From Melampsora larici-populina 98AG31 (taxonomy: Eukaryota > Basidiomycota > Pucciniomycetes > Pucciniales > Melampsoraceae): a stretch of 11,243 bases of DNA. Both the position numbers and the translations under genes were made by a program. The DNA lies in NCBI RefSeq assembly GCF_000204055.1, contig NW_006769015.1:1-11243 (forward strand), written 5' to 3'. Positions 1 through 8,298 of this stretch are shown one piece after another (the stretch's first letter is position 1; every line of letters begins with the position of its first letter). Under the pieces are notes generated by a model. It saw nothing but the letters and a program-made list of their open reading frames with translations, ran no database searches and was not told where the DNA came from.

Positions 1-3000
1 TACTCACCAGTAGCCCTCTGAAGATCACGAAACTCCGGGGTTCCCAACTCTTCTGCAATATCAAAAATTGCCTTCTCCATCGCCACAATTGAAGCAGGTA
101 AGGACATAAATCTTTCCATCTCGTCTTCTGTCCGATTTGCTCTCCCTTTCCTTCGAAGAAGCTTGAGCTCCCGCCTGAATCATTCATCAAAGTCAACACG
201 ACAACCAATCAAATCCAAAAGGATGAGACTCACTGAGCCTCTTTCACCTCCTCCTCCATGTCAAGTAGAGCAATTAAATGCTTTTCTAATCTCTCTTGCA
301 CACCTCCTTCTTCCATGGCAGCTAGCTGCAACTCTCTCTGCCGCTCCCACTGACTTGAGAAATACGTGTGTGTAAAGCTGATATCTTGAGCCTGTAACCT
401 TTGGAGGGTGTTTGAGGATGCTGCTAATTTTTCTTCTGCAGTCTTGAGCTTCAATTCGGTTGATCTAGCTGGATTTTCAAAAAAATGAAACTTTCAATCC
501 GGTTCATCTCATCAAATAAAGACTAAACATACCAGCATTGTTACAGCGCAGTTCATTCCCATGACTTGCCTTCAAATCAATGGAATCAACTCTGTGTTGC
601 TTTGTTGCACATCTATTTGGTGCTATCAGAGGTGCAGTGTCGGACCAAACCCTCTCATTACCCTCCCCATCTGTCAACCCCCAGCCCTTGTTCAACCTCG
701 GATTATATTTAAGCTGACATGACCACTGGTGCGCATATGCATGAAAGGCACTCGTTGCAAATTTCAGTCTACCTCCCGTATATTCCTCCTCAAAGTATTT
801 ATGCTGTGATTGTATGGTGTTTGGTCAGCAACACCACAAAATAATTCCACAGATATTTCTCTACCTTCTTAACACTCTTCTCCAACGTGCAGCCAATGTC
901 ATATAAGAGTGCAAAACTTTTTTGTGGTTTCCCCGCCTCCAATGTATCTTCCATAAGTTGATCAACCAAAGCCAATACAAAATACTGCCTGTGTCACACA
1001 ACAGTGGATCCATCAGGTCATATCAAAATCACAGTATGAACGTAAAATGACTTACTTCTCACCGCTCTGAACTACATTTACAAATTTAAGGACATGATCA
1101 TGTCGACAAACCAAACCAATCAATCCAGTTTCATCACATCCCTTCCAAGTTGACTGTCCACGGCGGTCTGAAGCGGCAGTATGGGATGCTGTACACGGAT
1201 CCTGCAACCACTCAAAAATTCCATCAGATTTCCCATATCTTTCAATTCACCTCCATGTGAATATCATTCACCTAGATGTGAAGGTGATTCACCTACATGT
1301 GAATCACAATTCACATCTAGGTGAATCACATTCACATCTAGGTGAATGATATTCACATGGAGGTGAATGTGATTCACATGGAGGTGAATGAGATTCACAT
1401 GGAGGTGAATGATATTCACCTAGATGTGAATCACATTCACCTACATGTGAATGTAGTTCACATTTGAAAAATATAAAAGCCACATACCACAGGCCCTTTA
1501 TCCACTCCCTTTTTATCAACACGTTCCTTCCATTGATTCAGCTTTCCAGGTTCCAGGAAAAGTCGAGGGGTTTCAATCTCCTTTTCCTCATACTCCCGGC
1601 TTGCAGCAAGATGTCGACGGTGTTGAAAGTTCCCGTCAGCGCAAAAATGATAGTCACACTCGTCTGGCTCTTCATTTGGCTGAAGAGGACCAAAACACCT
1701 TGGACAATTCATAGCAAGCTGGTCCAAAGCCGTGAGAAACAGTGCACATATGGCGAGATCCTTCTCTTTCCGTAGCATATGTCGATATGCATCAATGGCT
1801 GAAGAAAAAGTCTTTCGCCAAAGTCGAGGCTGAAGTGGTAGTTAATTTTAATCAGACGGATTGAAACTTGATTACTCGAAAACTTTTGACTCAATAAACT
1901 TTCACTTGCCTGAGAGGATTTTGTCAGTATAAGGGGATTCGCAGGATCCAGAAATTCATCCAAGCCAAGTGTAAATCCTTGAGTTCGCACTGTACAGTAT
2001 TTCCACAAGCTGTGGTGCAACCGGAGTAACCTGATTGAGTAAGCCGTCCCCGGATGTACTGGAGAGCCACCTATATAACCCATCCTTATCAGACGGACTT
2101 GGTCCAAGGTATCAGTGGATTTGAAAGATATCACATATATGTGACAGAGATCACATGTATCTGATTACAGATCACATATACGTGATCAGTAATCACATAT
2201 ATGTGAAAGAGATCAGATAAATGTGATCACATATACGTGAAGTGTTCACATATATGTGAATTGATTTCACAAATTCCATTCACATATATGTGAACACTTC
2301 ACGTATATGTGAAGTCAATTCACATATATGTGAAGTCAATTCACATATATGTGAAGTCAATTCACATATATGTGAAGTCAATTCACATATATGTGAAGTC
2401 AATTCACATATATGTGAATTCAATTCACATATATGTGATCTGCAATCACATATACGTGTTCTGCAATCACATATACGTGTTCTGTAAGCACATATGCATA
2501 GATTCCAAAACAACTACACACCCAGAATATCAACCATGTCAACCTTACGGATTCTTTGGTGACTGACACCACAGCAACAGTCTTTGTTGTGATCAGTGTT
2601 CCAATTCGAGTTCTTACCCCATTGTGATGTGGCTTGTGCCAAGGTCATGTATGAAATGAACATTTCTGGGTACGCCTTCTTCCAGTTCTTGTGTTCTTTA
2701 AGTTTTTTCTTTTTGTAATATGAGCCTTGTACATAATTTGCAAAGGGGATATTTACGGCCGGTAGCACGTCAGGATCAACACCAGCATCCTGCGGTTGTG
2801 GGAGTATGTTATTAAGGTGATCTTGGTCCTGTATCTGAAGATCATGATTGAGCTCATGGGTTATCTGAGCATCCAATTCCATCTCGCCTTCGCCTGCCTG
2901 CTGAAGAGCCTTTTTGATCTCAGCTATACGATTATTCACATATTGTGAATTGCTGACTGCAAGCTGGGCAACAGTCACCGCAGACCCTTCAGGTTTGGGT

Positions 3001-3065
3001 TTTGTGCGCCTTTTCTTGTTGGATACACCTAGTGGACATGCGATAGAATTTCCTTTTCTCCCCAT
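1..3065 (-). CDS. KDZ-superfamily transposase with CxC1-like N-terminus (3' end beyond window)
   Basis: This is probably the transposase of a Kyakuja-Dileera-Zisupton DNA transposon, acting in the nucleus with an RNase H-like catalytic core. Phase-consistent exons are 3065-2522, 2160-1910, 1829-1488, 1201-1056, 988-865, 803-533, 468-234 and 174-8, giving about 693 residues before a GTGAGT donor at the window edge. The N-terminus has a basic stretch (NKKRRTKPKP, about residues 16-25) and a CCC cluster at about 163-165 followed by VDMVDILG, like CxC1. The core shows GYIGGSP, CPRCFG, DGNFQHRR (Asp about 330), CRHD (about 411), LYDIGC (Asp about 458), FHAYAH (about 489) and DGEGNER (Glu about 516). 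These Asp/Asp/Glu residues probably form the catalytic triad. Downstream is a charged helical tail. The start is the ATG at 3063-3065. No internal stop or frameshift is needed, so the part seen looks intact. The first intron's borders are uncertain. The family call rests on remembered motifs. Confidence 0.9.
1202..1487 (-). other. Transposase intron 3, enlarged by a palindrome array
   Basis: This intron runs from a GTATGT donor (after ...GGPV-type coding sequence ending at 1488) to a GCAG acceptor before position 1201. Both borders are phase 0, and joining them gives a normal KDZ continuation (GPV then DPCTASH). At 286 nt it is about four times the length of the other transposase introns (59-81 nt). 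The excess is the palindrome array at 1246-1468. Confidence 0.8.
1246..1468. repeat. Palindrome array 1 (TTCAC-N6-GTGAA, 21-bp period) inside an intron
   Basis: Eleven units start at 1246, 1267, 1288, 1310, 1331, 1352, 1373, 1394, 1415, 1436 and 1457. Every step is 21 bp except one of 22 bp, and the last unit is truncated. Each unit is TTCAC, a six-base centre, then GTGAA. The centres are CTCCAT, CTAGAT, CTACAT and the reverse complements ATGGAG and ATCTAG, so units occur in both orientations. A perfect 37-bp inverted repeat joins 1246-1282 to 1331-1367. The predicted peptides in this stretch are only the repeat read in frame. Confidence 0.93.
1830..1909 (-). other. GC-AG intron 2 of the transposase gene
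   Basis: The minus strand reads CAG then GCAAGT at the donor and CACTTCAG at the acceptor, both phase 0. Removing these 80 nt joins ...LTKSSQ to PRLWRKTFSS, the expected KDZ order. No GT donor nearby gives an in-phase join, and CAG/GCAAGT is the usual form of a functional GC donor. Confidence 0.7.
2129..2496. repeat. Palindrome array 2 (TTCACATATATGTGAA family) in transposase intron 1
   Basis: Six nearly identical 21-bp units (16-bp palindrome plus spacer GTCAA or TTCAA) start at 2319, 2340, 2361, 2382, 2403 and 2424. On either side are looser relatives with ATCAC/GTGAT arms and centres such as ATATAC or GTATAT. Spacing in the flanks is mostly 20-21 bp with some 13-19 bp steps. The array occupies almost all of the first transposase intron, whose probable donor is GTGTGT at 2521. 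The only usable in-phase acceptor I found (AG at 2162-2161) lies inside the array itself. Confidence 0.93.
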
Positions 3066-3256
3066 GTTATCGACGATTCTTGATGATTGAAGTACTTGCA
3101 ATGATGTTTAAGTGTGGATTGTTCTTCCAGTGCAGAATTTTCAAGAGATTTGAAATGATAAAATAAAAAAAAATTGCGTGGATACTTTAAATTTTCAGTT
3201 GGGGAATGATTTGCGCGAGAGGTTTGGTTTTCTGATGGGATACATCAGATGATACT

Positions 3257-3272
3257 AAGGGGTTCACCCCTT
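3257..3272. promoter_or_regulatory. Small GC-rich hairpin, AAGGGG-TTCA-CCCCTT
   Basis: A perfect 6-bp stem with a four-base loop. The AGGGG/CCCCT arms resemble the stress-response element read by Msn2/4-type zinc-finger proteins in yeasts. Function in this organism is unknown. Confidence 0.4.
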
Positions 3273-3318
3273 TCTTGATGAGTGCTTTGACATCTCTTCA
3301 ACTTTCAACTGAAAGCGG

Positions 3319-3338
3319 ACAGGGGCTGTTGCCCCTGT
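3319..3338. promoter_or_regulatory. GC-rich hairpin, ACAGGGGC-TGTT-GCCCCTGT
   Basis: A perfect 8-bp stem with a four-base loop, about 50 bp from the previous hairpin and with the same AGGGG/CCCCT core in its arms. Such a pair of GC-rich palindromes in an AT-rich promoter suggests dimeric-factor binding sites or 5'-leader structure; which one is not known. Confidence 0.45.
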
Positions 3339-3447
3339 TTCCACAAGCCCATACTAAACCTCTAACCATCTTCACTTGAAATTATTATTCAAATAGAGGA
3401 AAGCGCTTTGGCATTTCCCTTGACTAGTGCGATTCATCTTGTATATC

Positions 3448-3535
3448 AGACTAACGTGGACAACCAGAGTAGAATACACACCTTGTATATAGGTCAATCT
3501 ATATACATGGTGTGTATACTATTCCACATCAGTCT
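3448..3535. repeat. Inverted repeat in the divergent promoter
   Basis: The core arms are 3474-3492 and 3499-3517, 19 bases each with one mismatch around a six-base loop (GTCAAT). The outer parts (AGACTAACGTGGA at 3448 and the complement of its relative near 3523-3535) also match imperfectly if about eight extra bases on the left side are allowed. The whole could be a regulatory palindrome or a tiny MITE-like insertion. No target-site duplication was found. Confidence 0.6.
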
Positions 3536-3563
3536 CGTAGTCTGTATGTAGAAGTTCAACATT

Positions 3564-3613
3564 TACTGAACGGACATATTTAATCAATAAGTACTGAACT
3601 TACATATGTAAGT
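3564..3613. promoter_or_regulatory. Direct repeat plus 16-bp palindrome ACTTACATATGTAAGT
   Basis: TACTGAAC-NN-ACATAT occurs at 3564 and again at 3592, 28 bp apart. The second copy runs into a perfect 16-bp palindrome at 3598-3613 that resembles the TTCAC-N6-GTGAA arrays elsewhere in the window. It lies about 110 bases upstream of the plus-strand start codon, so it is a candidate binding site. Confidence 0.45.
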
Positions 3614-3722
3614 GATAGATATGTATTTTTACTCCTCTTTCGTGCTTTCATATGACACTTTTTTTCCCCCTTTCATCGCTTTAATCAAACTGCTCTTCGC
3701 CTGAAGCCCAAAGTCCAACACT

Positions 3723-5826
3723 ATGCCTACCACTCGAGGTTCACTGTCCCTCTCCTCACGGCTACATCCAGCTCAGAACACCAAAAAAAAACGAAAAGTC
3801 TCTCAATCAGCTCCCATCCCCCTTACTCGCCAAAAACGTAGAGTCTCCAGCGAGAGAGTGAAAACCCTCCGGACTCAAAATAAAAGACCTCGTTCGACTA
3901 TTCATGACTCAGATAACCCGAATGACGATGATTATCATGAAGATGAGTCTTCTGATTCCGATCCAGATCTTAATCTTCGCCCGGTAGCATCACGTCGAGC
4001 TTCCCACAGGAATCTACTAGCCGAATCTCATATTAATTCAGATAACGACGATCTCTTCAATCGACTTGCAAGCCAGTTCTCACCTGACCCCGATTCACAT
4101 CCTGCCCAACATGAACCCCACGAGACAAGCAACAATCATGATCGGACTAACCTTCCAAACGAGGAAGATGTGATTGAGGACGATGTAATCTTACCTACCA
4201 TCAAAGAGTACAAAGATCTACTTAACGACTGGCCAATGGGTCGAATTACTGTGCAATCTCGAAAACAGAAGAAGCATTCAACCAGTGTTCCGCCTGAAAT
4301 CTTGACCGAAGCTGAAGCACTTCAAGAGCTATACAACCACCACAAGTCTATGCTGGCTTTAATGGGCAATGTGACTACCTTCACTCTTAACAAAGCCTTG
4401 TAAGTCGTGAACCTCTAACCTTTTCCTTTTTTCCATCTATACTTCTACATCACTAAGTCTGTCTGATTCATTCTACAGAGGCGAGATTGGAGGAACTCGG
4501 GAATCTGGAGCTTACCAGAAGTGGCTAAGATACAGCAAAGAGAGACGTCGACACAACAGTGAGTTGAAAATTCATCTTATTGATAAGCCGTGAGTACCAC
4601 TATCAAGATTTTGAACTAACAATCTATGCTTTATTTTAGTGCCTGCAGGCGGTCAGACTGGGATATTAGGCGCTAGAAATAAGCGTCTTGGGGAACTCTG
4701 GACGGCTCTCCCTCTGGATCACCGCAGAGTATTTCATCCTCCTGTCTTTTATGCTCTTTCCGGTCTTTCACATTCCGCTGTTGAAGGAAGTGATGATGAA
4801 GATGAAGAACCTGTACAACCTCTGGTGCTTGACCCTGAAGAACGAACTCACTTACAGGCTTTATATGATGAGTTAGTTTGTAAGGAGAGGGTAGCTCAGG
4901 ATTATGCTAAGATGACAGCCGGCATTCCAGATGGACCAACTCTGCCTGATTACAATCAAAAATCAAAGAAATGTTTGGAGCGTATTCACACTCAGGTAAG
5001 CAAATTTTTATATATACTGTTTCTTCTTGCACGGATCTTTGCTGAAAGAATATTTCTTATTTCGTAGCTTCATAACGAATCCAAGAACATGGATTTTGCT
5101 TACTATCTTCTAGCTTGCAGCACACACGCTGAAACCGAGTCAAGCTCATCTTCTCCCGGATGGTGCAAAGAGTTCACATCACACCAAGAGATGGCGTTGT
5201 ATGTAAACAAGAAAAGTAACTTCGGAACTGTATTTGCAGCTCGGGTCCAAGGCCTCTCCGTTGCTGAGGCCGTTGCGGCTACGATTGGAGGAAGTACTAT
5301 GGTTGAAAGTGAGAAGTCTCGAAAGACTGATCCTGGAGATAAAGTTAAGATGGATCTGGCTGCTTTACTTCGATCTAAATTTAGTAAGTAACATTTTTTC
5401 ATTCCTGTAATATTTAATCACCTAAATTAAATACCTCTGTGTGTTTTAGGTAAAATGATTGGCTACGAACATGGATTTCCAAGAGGACCTGATCCGGAAA
5501 GGATTTTGGAAAACAAGTATTTACTCAAAATCATTCAATTACGTGGATCAAAACTTCCAAAGGAGGTCTTGAAGCTAGGATTCAATGGTATGAACAGCCG
5601 TAGGAAGATTTGGCTGGAAGATGTCCAGGCACACCTTTTCAAGATAGTTAAAATGTCATCCTCCCACTCTGACGATGAACATGAAGATCATAATAACCCT
5701 GGTAATTCTGATTCTGAACAAGATGTAATGATGACTCAAGATATTCAAAATAACCTGGAAACTGATGACCTAATCGGCTCAGAAGAGGAGTGGAATGGCT
5801 TAGGTGAAGATTTTGACGAGGAATAA
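3723..5826 (+). CDS. Five-exon rust-type protein with HMG-box-like segment, unknown function
   Basis: Exons are 3723-4399, 4479-4558, 4640-4995, 5068-5383 and 5450-5826. All joins are in phase (donors GTAAGT, GTGAGT, GTAAGC, GTAAGT; all acceptors AG), giving 601 residues with no breaks. Residues 21-26 are KKKRKV, identical to the core of a classical nuclear localisation signal; more basic clusters follow to about 57, then an acidic, Ser-rich disordered region. Residues about 237-290, split by an intron, contain a Trp-rich basic helix (YQKWLRYSKERRR) and RNKRLGELWTALP..RRVF, resembling the second half of an HMG box. The C-terminal 70 residues are acidic. I recall similar proteins as large families in rust genomes, without a known function. 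It is transcribed away from the transposase and towards the dioxygenase. A DNA- or chromatin-binding role is inferred. Confidence 0.85.
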
Positions 5827-6010
5827 ATATTGAGAAAATTAAGATTGCTTCTAACATTGTAATAGATTGAAAACCATGTTTAGAATGAAACTCCTGTTTT
5901 GAAACTCATTCTTGCTGTCCATTTATGAATAGAAAGTAACAAATATTCACATTGCTCTAATTGTTTTTCATTTGGAGGATAAGATAATCTGATTTAGATC
6001 ACACAACTGG
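5827..6010. other. 3' flank of the HMG-like gene
   Basis: AT-rich sequence following the stop codon. An AATAAA hexamer overlaps the stop at 5821-5826 and could serve as the polyadenylation signal. Nothing else is recognisable before the palindromes start. Confidence 0.4.
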
Positions 6011-6011
6011 A

Positions 6012-6111
6012 TTCACATATATGTGAACTGGATTCACAAATATGTGAACTGGATTCACATATATGTGAACTGAAATCACATATATGTGAACTGAATTCAC
6101 ATATATGTGAA
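6012..6111. repeat. Palindrome array 3a (21-bp period)
   Basis: Five units start at 6012, 6033, 6054, 6075 and 6096, exactly 21 bp apart. Each is a 16-bp palindrome of the TTCACATATATGTGAA type with a CTGGA or CTGAA spacer. One centre reads AAATAT and one arm is ATCAC. The spacer differs from that of array 2, so this array was amplified separately. Confidence 0.93.
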
Positions 6112-6168
6112 ATCAGGTAGTGCTTACGTGTGAAGATGAAGTCTCCAGGAGTAGATCTTGAAAATGGT

Positions 6169-6255
6169 TTCACATATATGTGAGCTTGATTCACATAGAT
6201 GTGAATCAAGTGAATTTGATTCACTTGTTGTGAATCAAGGTCACATATATGTGAA
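6169..6255. repeat. Palindrome array 3b, looser copies
   Basis: Four palindromes of the same family start at 6169, 6190 (21 bp apart), 6220 (15-bp version, TTCACTTGTTGTGAA) and 6240. They are separated from array 3a by 57 unrelated bases and directly abut the first satellite unit at 6261. Confidence 0.85.
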
Positions 6256-6260
6256 ACCAC

Positions 6261-7860
6261 AGTACATCCTTTGATAGTGATCCCAGATACATATATACTT
6301 GTGTAGTATGTCATACTACCATTCAAGGTCCCTGAGTCTGAATATCCACTCAGATTCAGGGTGGTACTTACACAGGAAAAGTTGTGTTGAAAAAAAACCA
6401 AACAATTCCAGGTATGCGTGTACTGATGGAAAAACAACGTCAGTACATCCTTTGATAGTGATCCCAGATACATATATACTTGGGTAGTATGTCATAGGAC
6501 CATTCAGGGTCCCTGAGTCTGAATATCCACTCAGATTCAGGGTGGTACTTACACAGGAAAAGGTGTGTTGAAAAAACACCAAACAATTCCAGGTATGCGT
6601 GTACTGATGGAAAAACAACGTCAGTACATCCTTTGATAGTGATCCCAGATACATATATACTTGGGTAGTATGTCATAGGACCATTCAGGGTCCCTGAGTC
6701 TGAATATCCACTCAGATTCAGGGTGGTACTTACACAGGAAAAGGTGTGTTGAAAAAACACTTACAAATCCATGTATGCGTGTACTGATGTAAACTTACCA
6801 CAGTACACCCTTTGATAGTGATCCCAGATACATATATCCTTGTGTAGTATATCATAGGACCTTTCAAGGTCCCTGAGTCTGAATATCCACTCAGAATCAG
6901 GGTGGTACATACACAGAAAAAGGTGTGTTGAAAAAACACTTACAAATCCAGGTATGCGTGTACTGATGGAAAAACAACAACACTGCATCCATTGATAGTG
7001 ATCCCGGACCTATGTATACTTGAGTAGTATGTCATATGTCCAATCAAGATCCCTGAGTCTGAATATCCACTCAGAATCAGGGTGGCACATACACAGAAAA
7101 AGGTGTGTTGAAAAAACACTTACAATTCCACGTATGCGTGTACTGATGTAAACTTACCACAGTACACCCTTTGATAGTGATCCCAGATACATATATCCTT
7201 GAGCAGTCTGTCATAGGTCCAATCAAGGTCCCTGAGTCTGAATATCCACTCAGAATCAGGGTGGCACATACACAGAAACAGGTGTGATGAAAAAACACTT
7301 ACAATTCCACGTATGCGTGTACTGATGGAAAAACAACAACACTGCATCCATTGATAGTGATCCCGGACCTATGTATACTTGAGTAGTATTTCATAGGTCC
7401 AATCAAGATCCCTGAGTCTGAATATCCACTCAGATTCAGGGTGGTACTTACACAGAAAAAGTTGTGATGAAAAAAAAATTACAAATCCAGGTATACGTGT
7501 ACTGATGGAAAAACAACATCAGTACACACTTTGATAGTGATCACAGATACATATATCCTTGAGCAGTCTTTCATAGGACCATTCAAAGACCCTGAGTCTG
7601 AATATCCACTCAGATTCAGGGTGGTACTTACACAGGAAAAGTTGTGTTGAAAAAAACCCAAACAATTCCAGGTACCCGTGTACTGATGAAAAAACATCAC
7701 TACACACTTTGATAGTGATCACAGAGAAACATATACATATATATATTCAACTCATTTTATGTGTGGTACATACTCAGAAAAAATGGCTTGGAAAAAATAT
7801 GTGTGGTAGAATTGGAGTGGTGAAAAAACACTTACCAAAACCATTGTTTGTCCTGATGAC
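6261..7860. repeat. Tandem satellite, about 180-bp unit, eight units plus decayed end
   Basis: Units start at 6261, 6442, 6623, 6802, 6982, 7161, 7341, 7521 and 7698, so the period is 177-181 bp. The ninth unit and its continuation to about 7860 are decayed. Units 2 and 3 are almost identical. Units 4 and 6 share one variant (AGTACACCC, ATATATCCTTG) and units 5 and 7 another (ACTGCATCCATTG, CCCGGACCTATG), giving a higher-order dimer of about 360 bp. Each unit has a 12-bp inverted repeat with one mismatch (CCCTGAGTCTGA, eight-base loop, TCAGATTCAGGG at 6330-6361 in unit 1). The array lies between the 3' ends of two convergent genes. Peptides predicted across it are repeat translations, not genes. 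Confidence 0.95.
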
Positions 7861-8029
7861 AAAATATCAAGATTGTCTCTTTTGAAGATTTACACACACA
7901 TACCATTCCCTGATGTGAAAACCATTGCCTGATTTCAATTTACAAAACCCTGATTGTTGATTAACACCTATAAACATGTGATAGTTAAACCAGATGGTCT
8001 TATTTTGAAAATGAAAAGCTGTAAATTCA
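7861..8029. other. AT-rich spacer, nothing recognised
   Basis: Between the decayed satellite end and the small palindrome group I see no gene, RNA or clear repeat. A short minus-strand reading frame overlaps here but has no recognisable features. Confidence 0.4.
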
Positions 8030-8093
8030 TTTACATCAGGGTGAATGATTTTCACCGTTATGTGAATCTTGAGACGGAATTTACGTCAGGTTG
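8030..8093. repeat. Decayed palindrome group
   Basis: TTTACATCAGGGTGAA at 8030 and TTCACCGTTATGTGAA at 8051 are exactly 21 bp apart, and a third relative (TTTACGTCAGGTTGAA) lies near 8078. The arms match the family but the centres no longer do. This looks like an old array of the same type just downstream of the dioxygenase stop codon. Confidence 0.6.
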
Positions 8094-8298
8094 AAATTCA
8101 TTCACCCACCCTAGTGTAAAAGAACTTCCTTCTTTTCAATCTCAAATTGCTTGTTTTTAGCGTATTTCAATAACCACACATAAGACCAGAAAAACACATT
8201 TCATAATCTAACAAAACATTATATAGAGACTCTGTTTATGTACAAATAATAGGAAAAGACACCAAAGAAAAATAAAAAAAATAGAAAAAATGGAATCT

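Larger units (their letters stand above)
3066..3722. promoter_or_regulatory. Divergent promoter region between transposase and HMG-like gene
   Basis: These 657 bases hold no credible gene and must contain the start regions of both the leftward transposase gene and the rightward gene. The plus-strand side ends in a pyrimidine-rich tract (about 3630-3680, T and C runs) typical of fungal core promoters, about 45-90 bases before the ATG. The middle is dense with palindromes, listed separately. No clear TATA box was identified. A shared, palindrome-controlled promoter is an inference from the layout. Confidence 0.6.

Noticed and set aside
163..375. Plus-strand frame of 70 codons, and a similar one at 1464-1775
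   Set aside because: Both lie antisense to well-supported transposase exons and show no features of their own.
1304..1522. Cys/His/Pro-rich minus-strand frame that looks like a metal-binding repeat protein
   Set aside because: It is palindrome array 1 translated in seven-codon units, lying in a transposase intron.
2280..2566. Reading frames on both strands with SHICE-type heptads
   Set aside because: Palindromic 21-bp DNA gives the same peptide on both strands; the region is transposase intron 1.
5103..5402. Minus-strand frame of 99 codons opposite exon 4 of the HMG-like gene
   Set aside because: It is antisense to a conserved-looking exon with correct splice sites; no motif or start context supports it.
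6361..7650. Repeated GTAAGT-like splice donors on the minus strand of every satellite unit
   Set aside because: They are a by-product of the unit sequence (CTTACA) and no matching exons were found.
5994..7722. A series of overlapping minus-strand reading frames with nearly identical peptides
   Set aside because: They are the 180-bp satellite read in frame, differ in frame from unit to unit, and lack splice or start logic. The repeated peptide follows from the DNA repeat.
7861..8298. A possible tRNA or small RNA gene between satellite and dioxygenase
   Set aside because: No cloverleaf, A/B box pair or stable fold could be identified by eye.
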